Source of the DNA: Amorphus coralli DSM 19760
Lineage (GTDB): Bacteria; Pseudomonadota; Alphaproteobacteria; Rhizobiales; Amorphaceae
Reading direction: 5' to 3'
Assembly: GCF_000374525.1 (NCBI RefSeq)
Contig: NZ_KB894573.1
Location: 15,745 to 79,744, forward strand
Length of the DNA: 64,000 nt
Shown here: positions 25,951-34,130 of the stretch, piece by piece
Position numbering within the stretch: position 1 is the stretch's first letter
How the letters are laid out: the number at the start of each line of letters is the position of its first letter
Translations under genes and position numbers: made by a program
The notes under the pieces: model-generated
Told to the model about the DNA's origin: nothing
The model's database searches: none
The model's input: the letters and a program-made list of their open reading frames with translations, nothing else

Positions 25951-25960
25951 TTAGATCTAA
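25951..25960. promoter_or_regulatory. Candidate GntR operator between dctQ and gntR
   Basis: TTAGATCTAA is a perfect 10-bp palindrome centred in the short AT-rich gap between the divergent TRAP and gntR genes. TGATAT (25935-25940) and ATATCA (25962-25967) form an imperfectly centred outer pair. FadR/GntR proteins of this type bind such short palindromes and often regulate themselves and the divergent operon. Confidence 0.45.
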
Positions 25961-26005
25961 GATATCAGTTTGCGGTTTGGAGCGTCAAGGCGCATGAAGG
26001 GATCC

Positions 26006-26791
26006 ATGGCAAAATCGAAGTCTCCGCGGTCGGGCGCGGCGGCAGGCCTCATCAGCCCCATCCAGGAAGGCCCGCAAGGCAGGACGAGCATGGAACCGAT
26101 CAAGCGCAGTCCCCTTCTCGTCGACGAAGTCCTGGCGCGGATGCGTACCGCGATCGTTCAGGGCGACTGGGAGCTGGGCGAAAAGATCTCTGAAGCCCGG
26201 GTCGCCGCCTCGTTCGGCACCAGCAAGTCACCGGTGCGGGAGGCCCTCCTCCAGCTGAAGCGCGAGGGACTGGTCGAGATCCGGCCCCAGGCGGGAACCT
26301 ACGTCTTCACTCTCCAGCCGGGCGAACTGGAGCACATCTGCGACATGCGCCTCATTCTCGAATCGGCCGCGCTGCAGCGGGTGTTCGAGCACGAGGCCCG
26401 CGATGTCCTCGGCAATGCGCTCTCCCGCCTCATGCAGGCCATGCAGACGGCCTGGTCACGGCAGGATGTCCGCGACTATCTCGACCTCGACGGGGCGTTC
26501 CACCATGCGCTGTGCGCCAACAGCGGCAACCCCTACATCATGCAGAGCTACGGGCTGATCGAAGGCAAGGTCGCTGCGCTGCGCACGCGGCTCGGCACCG
26601 ACCCGCATCACATGAAGAAGTCCTACGAGGAGCACGGGCGGATCGCCGACTTGGTGGCGGCCGGAGATCTGGGCGCCACGCTCAGGCTGCTCGGCAGCCA
26701 TATCGCCCGCAAAGAGGGATCCTACTGGGAGTATCTCACCCAGACGTCGGAAGGTGGTCTCCGCAAGTCCGCCGGCGGCGCACCAGCCTAA
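26006..26791 (+). CDS. GntR-family transcriptional regulator (FCD/FadR-type)
   Basis: A 261-residue regulator. The winged helix-turn-helix at residues 35-95 includes ISEARVAASFGTSKSPVREAL and RPQAGTYVF. The C-terminal FCD domain is helical, with metal/ligand residues in YLDLDGAFHHALC, EEHGRIADLVAAGD and SHIARKEG. GAAGG lies 5 bp before the ATG at 26006, which decided the start; ATGs at 25994 and 26090 are alternatives. It stands between two TRAP systems: divergent from one and overlapping the 3' end of the other by 4 bp. It likely senses a sugar acid or its breakdown product. Confidence 0.93.
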   Translation: MAKSKSPRSGAAAGLISPIQEGPQGRTSMEPIKRSPLLVDEVLARMRTAIVQGDWELGEKISEARVAASFGTSKSPVREALLQLKREGLVEIRPQAGTYVFTLQPGELEHICDMRLILESAALQRVFEHEARDVLGNALSRLMQAMQTAWSRQDVRDYLDLDGAFHHALCANSGNPYIMQSYGLIEGKVAALRTRLGTDPHHMKKSYEEHGRIADLVAAGDLGATLRLLGSHIARKEGSYWEYLTQTSEGGLRKSAGGAPA

Positions 26792-28140
26792 TAGGCGATG
26801 CGCGGCAGGTGCAGGGCGAGGTCCGGGATCAGCCAGACCGCGATCAGGCCAACGAGCTGCAGGATCACGAACGGCACGATGCCCCGGTAGATCTGCACCG
26901 TCTTCACGTCGGGCGGCGCCGCGCTCTTCACGTAGAAAAGCGCCATGCCCACCGGCGGCGTCAGGAACGAGGTCTGCAGGCAGATCGCGATCAAGATCGC
27001 CACCCACAGCGGATCGAAGCCGAGCCCGACCACCACCGGCACCGTCAGCGGCGCGATGATCAGCACGATCTCCATCCAGTCGAGCACGAAGCCGAGCAGG
27101 AAGACCACCAGGAGCACCATGCCGAGCACCGCTTCCGGCGGGAACGGCAGGCCGGTGATGGCGCCCTCGATCACCTCGTCGCCGCCATAGCCGCGCAGCA
27201 CGACGGAGAAGCAGCTGGCACCGAAGATCAGCGCGAACAGGAAGGCGGTCGTCTTGCCGGTTCCATGGCAGACGTCCTTGAGCGTCTCCCAGGTGAGCCG
27301 ACGGTCGGCCGCGGCGAGCAACGTCGCACCGAGCGCGCCGACACCGGAGGCTTCCGTCGGCGAGGCAATGCCGAGGAAGATGGAGCCGAGCACCGCCGCC
27401 ATCAGGGCCATCGGCGGCACCAGCGCGCGGACGAGTTCGAGGATGGCACTCCCCTCCCCGTTCCTGTCCGGCTCTGGCGGCAGCTTCGGCGCCATGTCCG
27501 GGCGAAGCGCGCACAGGATGACGATGTAGAGCGAATAGAGCACCGACAGGATCACGCCCGGCACCACCGCCGCCATGAACAGGTCGCCGACCGAGAGACG
27601 GAGCTGGTCGCCCATCACGATCAGCATGATCGAGGGCGGGATCAGGATGCCGAGGCAGCCGGACGCGGCCACCGTACCGAGACTGAGCGGGATGTCGTAG
27701 CCGGCCTTGCGCAGCGCCGGCAGCGCCACCGTCGCCAGGAGCACCACAGAGGCACCGATGATGCCCGTGGAGGCGGCCAGCACCAGCCCGATGAGCACCA
27801 CCGACAGGCCGAGGCCGCCGGGCACGGAACGCATCACCCGCGACATGGCGGCAAGCAGCCGGCCGGCGACGCCGGAGCGCTCCAGCATCAGCCCCATGAA
27901 CACGAACATGGCGATCGGCACGAGGCTGTAGTTGGAGAGAGAGCCGAAGATGCGGTCGGAGGAGAAGCCGATGAAATTGGTGCCGGCCATGACCTTGATG
28001 CCGACCATGGGCAGAAGGTCGCCGAGGACGGCGAAAAGAATACCGGTGCCGCCCAGCACGAAGGCAACCGGGAAACCGGCGAACAGCCCGCCGGCGAAGA
28101 CGGCGAACATCAGCGCGACGAAGACGACTTCCTGCGTCAC
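26788..28140 (-). CDS. TRAP transporter large permease, DctM family (second system)
   Basis: A 450-residue inner-membrane protein with about 12 membrane segments. GGLFAGFPVAFVLGGTG near the start, VPIAMFVFMGLML, and LGILIPPSIMLIVMG in the middle are DctM marks. GLGFDPLWVAILIAICLQTSFLTPPVG (about residues 375-400) is typical of the mannitol/chloroaromatic subgroup. Its start overlaps the small-subunit stop by ATGA (28137-28140). Its 3' end overlaps that of gntR by 4 bp. Confidence 0.94.
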   Translation of the reverse strand: MTQEVVFVALMFAVFAGGLFAGFPVAFVLGGTGILFAVLGDLLPMVGIKVMAGTNFIGFSSDRIFGSLSNYSLVPIAMFVFMGLMLERSGVAGRLLAAMSRVMRSVPGGLGLSVVLIGLVLAASTGIIGASVVLLATVALPALRKAGYDIPLSLGTVAASGCLGILIPPSIMLIVMGDQLRLSVGDLFMAAVVPGVILSVLYSLYIVILCALRPDMAPKLPPEPDRNGEGSAILELVRALVPPMALMAAVLGSIFLGIASPTEASGVGALGATLLAAADRRLTWETLKDVCHGTGKTTAFLFALIFGASCFSVVLRGYGGDEVIEGAITGLPFPPEAVLGMVLLVVFLLGFVLDWMEIVLIIAPLTVPVVVGLGFDPLWVAILIAICLQTSFLTPPVGMALFYVKSAAPPDVKTVQIYRGIVPFVILQLVGLIAVWLIPDLALHLPRIAY

Positions 28141-28676
28141 CGGGGCCCCCGCTCGCCGGTCGCCACCGCCGCGCCGCGCAGCGTGAGGATGGAGCGACAG
28201 ATCTGGGCGATGCCCTGCAGTCCGAGCAGGAAGAAGCCGGCGAACATCAGGAACTTGATCACGTAGCGGGCGGGCAGGCCACTGGGCATGGGCGAGCCCT
28301 CACCGATGGACAGGGAGTAGGTGAAGGTGCCCCAGGCGAACCAGCAGATGCCGACCACGAAGGGCATCAGCAGCAGGACGCCGCCGAAGAGCTCCACCAG
28401 TGCCTTGCGGCGGGGAGAGTAGCGCGCGTGCAGGACATCCACCCGCACGTGCGCGTCGTCACGATAGGCGAAGGCGAGGCAGCCGAGGATCACCACCGCG
28501 TTGATGTGCCACTGCAGCTCCTCCATCTCCACCAGCCCCAGCCCGAAGCCGTAGCGCAGGGCGACATTGGCGATGATCACCAGCATCAGGACCGGCAGGA
28601 GAAGCGAAGCGGCGTGCCCCACGGCACCGGAGATCCGGTCTATGGCCGTTGCGATGCCGTGGAGCGTCGTGTTCAT
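28137..28676 (-). CDS. TRAP transporter small permease, DctQ family (second system)
   Basis: A 179-residue protein with four hydrophobic helices. MEELQWHINAVVILGCLAFAYRDDAHVRVDV, spanning about residues 52-82, is the signature of the FcbT2-like small subunits that work with the large permease subgroup above. It lies between its binding-protein gene (27 bp upstream) and the large-permease gene, in one operon. Confidence 0.93.
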   Translation of the reverse strand: MNTTLHGIATAIDRISGAVGHAASLLLPVLMLVIIANVALRYGFGLGLVEMEELQWHINAVVILGCLAFAYRDDAHVRVDVLHARYSPRRKALVELFGGVLLLMPFVVGICWFAWGTFTYSLSIGEGSPMPSGLPARYVIKFLMFAGFFLLGLQGIAQICRSILTLRGAAVATGERGPR

Positions 28677-28702
28677 CGTGCGGGCGGTCGTTCCCGGTTG
28701 CG

Positions 28703-29749
28703 TCAGTCGTTGCGGACGCTGGCCCAGTCGGCCGCGTTGTCACGATAGGCCTGCAGCGAGTCCCAGACACGCTTGAAGTTCTCGTCCTTGTCGGACTGCT
28801 CAGCCATCACTTCGGCGGTCTTCACGCGGAAGGCCTCAATCAGCTCCGGCGAGAACTCGCGGATCTCCACGCCATTCTCCTTGAAGGCCTGCACGGCCTC
28901 GGCGTTCTCCGCAAGCGTGGAGGTGACGCCCCAGAGCATGGTCTCGCGGCAGGTGAGCTCGATCAGCATGCGCTGGGAGTCGCTCATGGCGTCCCATTTC
29001 GTCTTGTTGATGATCAGCTCGTTGATGGCCGCCGGCTGGTGCCAGCCTGGCAGATAGTAGTTCTTGGCGACGCTGTCGAAGCCGATGATGGCGTCGATGG
29101 CCGGCATGGAGAACTCGGTGCCGTCGATCACGCCGCGCTCCAGGTTCGGGAAGATATCACCACCGGCGAGCAGCACGACGGACGCGCCCATCTTCTTCAT
29201 GACCTCGCCGGCGAGACCCGCGAAGCGGAGCTTCAGGCCGTCGAGATCGGCCTCGGTCTCGATCGGCTCCTTGTACCAGCCGCCCGCTTCCGGCTCCATC
29301 AGGCCGCAGGGAACTGTCATCACGCCCTGCTCGGCGTAGATCTCGCGCCAGATGTCGAGGCCGCCGCCGTTGTAGATCCAGCCGAGATACTCAATGGCGT
29401 CCGGGCCGAACGGCACGCCGCCGAAGAGCTGCAGCGCCGGGAATTTGCCGGCCACGTAGAGCGGGCTGGTGTAGCCGGCGTCCAGGGTGCCGCGCTGCAC
29501 GGCGTCGAAGATCTCCAGCGAGGGGACCAGCTTGCCGGCGCCGTAGAGATCGATCTCGACCTGGCCGCCGGACGCCGCGTTGATGGCATCGGCGAAATGC
29601 TGGGCGTCGCGCCCGCTGGCGGGCAGCGTGAGCGGCCAGGCGCTCTGCACGCTGAGCGATACGGAATCCTGGGCCTGAAGCGGCGCCCCCCAGGCAAACG
29701 CCGTCAGTGTCATCGCGGCCAGACCGGCCACGCGGATGCTACGGATCAT
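28703..29749 (-). CDS. TRAP transporter solute-binding protein, DctP family (second system)
   Basis: A 348-residue periplasmic protein with a signal peptide (cleavage after PLQA). It has the layout of TakP/FcbT1-type receptors, which bind 2-oxo acids or aromatic carboxylates: GLKLRFAGLAGEVMKKMGAS with the conserved Arg, EFSMPAIDAIIGF, and YYLPGWHQPAA. It is unlike the first DctP in the window, so the two systems should import different acids. The start region is divergent from an SDR gene, with overlapping promoter signals in the 191-bp gap. Confidence 0.92.
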   Translation of the reverse strand: MIRSIRVAGLAAMTLTAFAWGAPLQAQDSVSLSVQSAWPLTLPASGRDAQHFADAINAASGGQVEIDLYGAGKLVPSLEIFDAVQRGTLDAGYTSPLYVAGKFPALQLFGGVPFGPDAIEYLGWIYNGGGLDIWREIYAEQGVMTVPCGLMEPEAGGWYKEPIETEADLDGLKLRFAGLAGEVMKKMGASVVLLAGGDIFPNLERGVIDGTEFSMPAIDAIIGFDSVAKNYYLPGWHQPAAINELIINKTKWDAMSDSQRMLIELTCRETMLWGVTSTLAENAEAVQAFKENGVEIREFSPELIEAFRVKTAEVMAEQSDKDENFKRVWDSLQAYRDNAADWASVRND

Positions 29750-29857
29750 GATTGTCCCCTGTCCTCTGGTTGGTGCGTGTTCCGGCCCTGTCTCCTCACA
29801 GCGCCGCCACGGCTCTCTCCACCACGGTACCCGCTATCTCATATCGTAATTTAGCTT

Positions 29858-29885
29858 TTGACAAGCTCATTTTGTCCGGTAATTT
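29858..29885 (+). promoter_or_regulatory. Sigma-70-like promoter with embedded inverted repeat, upstream of the SDR gene
   Basis: TTGACA (29858-29863) is followed after 16 bp by TAATTT (29880-29885). GACAA (29860-29864) and TTGTC (29872-29876) form an inverted repeat with a 7-bp spacer that overlaps the -35 element. On the other strand TTGTCA starts at the same repeat and could serve the divergent TRAP operon. The repeat is a natural candidate for an operator controlling both directions. Confidence 0.5.
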
Positions 29886-29940
29886 TTCAGAATCCGGGTG
29901 AGCATGGGGCTCCGCCGGACCGCGACCGGAGTTGTGTACG

Positions 29941-30714
29941 GTGCAGGTTTTGGAGAACCGGGTGGCCCTCGTCACTGGTGCGGCGGGCGGCATCGGCCGG
30001 GCCTGCGCGCTGGCGCTGGCGGCAGCCGGAGCCCGCGTTGCCGTTACCGATCTCGACCCCTTCGCGCTCAACGAGCTGGTCGCGGAGATCCGCACGACCG
30101 ACGGCGACGCCATGGCGTGCCGGCTGGACGTGGCCGACGAGGCGTCGGTCGCCGCAGCCTTCGACCGTGTGATCGAGACGCTCGGGCCGGTGTCGATCCT
30201 GGTGACCTGCGCCGGCATCATGGCGGAAGGTCCGGCCGCTGCCCATGACATCACCGACATCAGCCTCGACGACTGGGAGCGCATCCAGGCGGTGAACGCG
30301 CGCGGCACATTCCTGTGCATCCGGGAGTATATGCGCCGGCACCGCAAAACGCCCGTTCAGAACGGACGCATCATCACTCTGGCCTCGGCGGCGGCGCAGC
30401 TTGGCGGCTATCGGGGCGACCCGTGCTACGTGGCATCGAAGGCCGCGATTCTCGGGCTCACAAAGATCGCAGCACGGCAGGCGGCCGGGTCCGGCGTCAC
30501 CGTCAACTGCGTCGCAGCCGGCCCGGTGAAGACCGGCATGTTCGAGCGCGCGATGAATTCGGAAGCGGTTCCCGGCCTGGTGGAGAAGATCCCGCTCGGT
30601 CGCGTCGGCGAAGCGTCCGACGTGGCCGCCGCCGTCACCTACCTCGCCGGCGACGGAGGGGCGTGGGTCACCGGCTCGACCCTCGACGTCAACGGCGGCT
30701 ACAGGATGCAGTGA
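29941..30714 (+). CDS. Short-chain dehydrogenase/reductase (SDR)
   Basis: A 257-residue SDR. TGAAGGIG is the cofactor loop, with Asp after strand 2 (VTDLDP) favouring NAD(H). CAGIM, the Ser in ITLASAAAQLGG, YVASK (Tyr, Lys) and DVNGGYRMQ follow. A GTG at 29941 was chosen because GGAG lies 9 bp upstream and the protein then begins right at the first strand; a TTG at 29932 is the alternative. It is divergent from the second TRAP system and may act on the imported acid or alcohol. Confidence 0.9.
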   Translation: MQVLENRVALVTGAAGGIGRACALALAAAGARVAVTDLDPFALNELVAEIRTTDGDAMACRLDVADEASVAAAFDRVIETLGPVSILVTCAGIMAEGPAAAHDITDISLDDWERIQAVNARGTFLCIREYMRRHRKTPVQNGRIITLASAAAQLGGYRGDPCYVASKAAILGLTKIAARQAAGSGVTVNCVAAGPVKTGMFERAMNSEAVPGLVEKIPLGRVGEASDVAAAVTYLAGDGGAWVTGSTLDVNGGYRMQ

Positions 30715-30724
30715 GCGGACGATG

Positions 30725-31255
30725 TCACGGCTGACGGTTCATGATGAGATCGCCGGACTGGTCGTAGATGCCGATCATCACGTGCATCTGCAGGATCAGC
30801 GTGTCGAGGTCGTCGGGGGCCGGCGCGACCTGCTGGAACAGCCGCAGCAGCACCTTGCGCCGCTGCTCCAGGTAGGCGCCGATGATCTCGTCGCCCCGGA
30901 CCGACACGGCGTAGGTCATGTTCTTGCGCGAGTTGCCCCGCTTCTCGATGAGCCCGAGCTGGCCGAGCTTCTTCAGCCCGTACTGGATGTTGGTCATGTC
31001 GTCGCGATGCAGCAGGCGACCGATCTCCACCAGCCCCTTGTCGGTGCCGTTCATGTGGACGGCGTGCAGGATCGAGGCCTCTGTGCTGCTCAGGCTCACG
31101 TCGGAGACGGACCCGAGACAGTCGCGCCGCCAGCGCGTGAAGGCGGCCCCGAGATGCCAGATCGCGTACTCGAACTCGGCGAACTTGGTCTCGTAGTCGA
31201 CGCCGGAGGCGCCTCCTTCCCCGGTCTTCGGCTGGACACTCTTCTTGGCCGTCAT
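30725..31255 (-). CDS. MarR-like winged-helix regulator
   Basis: A 176-residue winged-helix protein. SSTEASILHAVHMNGTDKGLVEIGRLLHRDDMTNIQYGLKKLGQLGLIEKR (residues about 55-105) reads as a MarR/HTH_27 domain, with KNMTYAVSVRGDEII as the wing and following helix. Flanking helices would make the dimer interface. Its start lies 41 bp from the divergent acyl-CoA ligase gene, so it likely represses that four-gene operon until a CoA ester or free acid binds. It ends convergently, 10 bp from the SDR gene. Confidence 0.85.
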   Translation of the reverse strand: MTAKKSVQPKTGEGGASGVDYETKFAEFEYAIWHLGAAFTRWRRDCLGSVSDVSLSSTEASILHAVHMNGTDKGLVEIGRLLHRDDMTNIQYGLKKLGQLGLIEKRGNSRKNMTYAVSVRGDEIIGAYLEQRRKVLLRLFQQVAPAPDDLDTLILQMHVMIGIYDQSGDLIMNRQP

Positions 31256-31296
31256 TCCGGACAGAACCTTTCAACTCAATGCGCGAACGAGATCGG

Positions 31297-32970
31297 ATGA
31301 CAGCGGAACAAGTCGCAAGACCGCAAGAAAGTCAACGCGCTGGCAACGGCAGCGTGTACGAGCTGCTGCGCGCCCAGACGGCGCGGTTCGCCGACAACGA
31401 TCTCTTCGTCCTGCCGGCCGACGTGCAGGCGCTGTGGGCCATCGAACGCGCGTCTTGGAGTTACGCCCAAACGCTCGCCGAGGTCGACGCACTCGCCGCG
31501 CGCTACCGCGCAGCCGGCTATGGACCCGGCCACCGCGTCGCCCTCCTCATGGAGAACCGGCCGATCCACTTCTTCCACTGGCTGGCGCTCAACGCCGTCG
31601 GCGCAGGCACGGTGCCGGTCAATCCCGACTACACCGCCGACGAGCTCCACTACCTGCTCTCCCACAGCGAGGCCGATCTGCTCGTTCACCTGCCGTCGCG
31701 CGCCGAGCAGGCCCAGGCCGGGGCCGAGGGGCTGCATGTCGCGCTCGTCGCCAGCGATGCGGCTGGGCTGCCGGCCGCCCCCTCTCCCGCCGGATCGCCG
31801 CCCGCGGACGCGACCGACGCGGAGTGCGCGCTGATCTACACCTCCGGCACCACCGGGCGGCCAAAGGGATGCCTGCTCTCCAACGGCTACTTCCACGGCT
31901 GGGCGGAGTGGTATTGCTCCCAGGGTGGGCTGATCGCTCTACGCGAAGGCCAGGAGCGGCTGATGACGCCGCTACCCACCTTCCACGTCAACGCCATGGG
32001 TAACTCCTTCATGGGGATGCTGGCTTCCGGCGGTGCCCAGATCATCATCGACCGGTTCCATCCGCGGTCGTGGTGGGCGATGGCCCGCGAAACCGGCGCG
32101 ACCTGTTTCCACTATCTCGGCGTCATGCCGGCGATCCTGCTGGCCCTGCCGGAAAGCGAAAGCGACCGCGATCACGGCCTCCGCTTCGGCATGGGCGGTG
32201 GCGTCCACCCCGACCATCACGCGACCTTCGAGGCGCGCTTCGGTGTACCGCTCCTGGAAGGCTGGGCCATGTCGGAAACCGGCGGCGCCGGCATCCTCTG
32301 CGCCGCGGAGGAGCCGCGTCATGTGGGCGAACGCTGCATCGGCCGCTCCGACCGGCCCGGCCCGCCGGTGGAAATGCGCCTGGTCGACGATGACGGCACA
32401 GAAGTGGCGCCGGGCGAGCCGGGCGAACTGATCCTGCGCGCCCGGGGCGATGACCCGCGCCGCCGCTTCTTCTCCGGCTATCTGAAGAATGAGGCGGCGA
32501 CCGAGGAGGTTTGGGACGGCGGCTGGCTGCATACCGGCGACATCATGCGCCGCGGCGACGACGGCGCGTTGTTCTTCGTCGACCGGAAGAAGAACATCAT
32601 CCGTCGATCCGGCGAAAACATCGCCGCCGTCGAGGTGGAAGCGGCCATCGGCACGCATCCCGGCGTCGCGCAGGTGGCCGTTGTGGCGGCGCTGGATCCG
32701 CTGCGCGGGGAAGAGGTCCTGGCGGTGGTTGTGCCGCGCGAGGCCGACGACGGCGCCACCCTCGCCGACAGCATTTTCGCCCACTGCGCCGAACGCCTCG
32801 CCTACTACAAGCTTCCCGGCTACGTGGCGCTGCGAAAGGCGCTTCCCACCACGTCCACCCAGAAGGTGCGCAAAGCCGATCTCGGCGATCTGGTCGAGCG
32901 TCTGGCCGAGGATCCCGACTGCCACGACCTGCGCGAGCGCAAGCAGGCCATGCGGAAGGTGGCCCCATGA
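31297..32970 (+). CDS. AMP-forming acyl-CoA ligase (ANL superfamily)
   Basis: A 557-residue adenylating enzyme that activates a carboxylic acid with ATP and joins it to CoA. YTSGTTGRPKGC is the P-loop, GWAMSETGG the A5 region, GWLHTGDIM the A7 region, and the catalytic Lys is in TTSTQKVRKADL near the C-terminus. It resembles crotonobetaine/carnitine- and medium-chain-type ligases. The ATG at 31297 has a weak GAG upstream; 31279 is the alternative. It opens a four-gene operon in which every start overlaps the preceding stop, so the acid it activates is probably the substrate of the genes behind it. Confidence 0.93.
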   Translation: MTAEQVARPQESQRAGNGSVYELLRAQTARFADNDLFVLPADVQALWAIERASWSYAQTLAEVDALAARYRAAGYGPGHRVALLMENRPIHFFHWLALNAVGAGTVPVNPDYTADELHYLLSHSEADLLVHLPSRAEQAQAGAEGLHVALVASDAAGLPAAPSPAGSPPADATDAECALIYTSGTTGRPKGCLLSNGYFHGWAEWYCSQGGLIALREGQERLMTPLPTFHVNAMGNSFMGMLASGGAQIIIDRFHPRSWWAMARETGATCFHYLGVMPAILLALPESESDRDHGLRFGMGGGVHPDHHATFEARFGVPLLEGWAMSETGGAGILCAAEEPRHVGERCIGRSDRPGPPVEMRLVDDDGTEVAPGEPGELILRARGDDPRRRFFSGYLKNEAATEEVWDGGWLHTGDIMRRGDDGALFFVDRKKNIIRRSGENIAAVEVEAAIGTHPGVAQVAVVAALDPLRGEEVLAVVVPREADDGATLADSIFAHCAERLAYYKLPGYVALRKALPTTSTQKVRKADLGDLVERLAEDPDCHDLRERKQAMRKVAP

Positions 32971-34130
32971 GCCGCCGCCTCGGCTATGACGGGGTGGTTC
33001 TCGCAAGCCCGGTCACCATCCCCTACGAGCGTTTCTCCACGCGCGGCGCCCACTGGTTTCTGGGCCGGGCCATGCGCGCGCTCGTGGAGACCTCTGGCCT
33101 CGACAAGGCGGCCATCGACGGGCTCTGCGCGACGAGCTTTTCTCTGGCGCCGGATACCGCCATCGGCGTGACCGAGCATCTCGGCCTGTCGCCGCGCTGG
33201 CTGGACTACGTGCCACTCGGCGGCGCCAGCGGCATGATCGCGCTGCGACGCGCCGCCCGCGCCGTGCAGACCGGCGACGCGGAGATCGTCGCGTGCGTGG
33301 CCGCCGACACCAACCAGACGGACTCCTTCCGGCGCTCCACCGCCGCCTTCAGCCAGTTCGCCCAGGACGCGGTCTACCCGTACGGATCGGGCGGGCCGAA
33401 CGCCAGCTTCGCGCTGCTGACCGATCACTACATGCGGACATTCGGCGCCCGGCCGGAGGATTTCGGCAAGGTCTGTGTGGCCCAACGCCGCAACTCGCTC
33501 GACTTCCCCCACGCCCTGTTCCGCTCCGAGCTGACCCTCGAGCAATATCTGAACAGCCCGCTGATCGCCGATCCGATCCGCCTCTACGACTGCGTGATGC
33601 CGTGCGCTGGCGCAGAGGCTTTCCTCGTCATGCGCGAGGAAACCGCGCGCACGCAGGGGCTGCCTCACGTCTACCTGCTCGGTGCCATCGAGCGACACAA
33701 CGCCTTTGCCGACGACCCGATCCAGGAGCGCGGTGGCTGGGCCGCCGACCGCGACGACCTGTTCGCCCAGGCCGGTATCGGTCCCGGCGAGATCGATTTC
33801 CTCCAGGCCTACGACGACTACCCGGTGATCATCTTCCTGCAGCTGGAGGACCTGGGTTTCTGCGGCAAGGGTGAGGCGCGCGCCTTCGTGCAGGACAACG
33901 ACCTGACGAACGCGGGCTCCTTCCCCGTCAACACGTCCGGCGGCCAGCTTTCGGTCGGCCAGGCGGGCGCGGCGGGCGGATATCTCGGGCTCGTCGAGGC
34001 CATCCGGCAGCTCAGCGGTCAGGCGGTCGGCGGAGTGGTGCCCGATGCCCGCTACGGCCTCGTCAGCGGCTTCGGAATGATCAATTACGACCGCGGCCTG
34101 TCCACCGGCGCGGCAGTCCTGGCGGCATGA
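32967..34130 (+). CDS. Thiolase-fold protein without catalytic Cys/His (Ltp2/SCP2-type, likely aldolase)
   Basis: A 387-residue thiolase-superfamily protein. The position of the nucleophilic Cys (ACASG in active thiolases) reads GGASG (residues 85-89). The GHP motif near the C-terminus is GQAGAAGG, so the His is also gone, and no CxGGG motif ends the protein. Members of this branch, such as steroid-degradation Ltp2, pair with DUF35 proteins and act as retro-aldolases on acyl-CoA thioesters. The next gene encodes a DUF35 domain, which fits. The start overlaps the ligase stop (ATGA). Confidence 0.85.
   Translation: MSRRLGYDGVVLASPVTIPYERFSTRGAHWFLGRAMRALVETSGLDKAAIDGLCATSFSLAPDTAIGVTEHLGLSPRWLDYVPLGGASGMIALRRAARAVQTGDAEIVACVAADTNQTDSFRRSTAAFSQFAQDAVYPYGSGGPNASFALLTDHYMRTFGARPEDFGKVCVAQRRNSLDFPHALFRSELTLEQYLNSPLIADPIRLYDCVMPCAGAEAFLVMREETARTQGLPHVYLLGAIERHNAFADDPIQERGGWAADRDDLFAQAGIGPGEIDFLQAYDDYPVIIFLQLEDLGFCGKGEARAFVQDNDLTNAGSFPVNTSGGQLSVGQAGAAGGYLGLVEAIRQLSGQAVGGVVPDARYGLVSGFGMINYDRGLSTGAAVLAA

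Noticed and set aside
26512-28266. 584-codon open frame on the plus strand antisense to the second TRAP permeases
   Set aside because: Low-complexity His/Arg/Asp repeats come from reading hydrophobic membrane codons on the wrong strand; no domain is visible.
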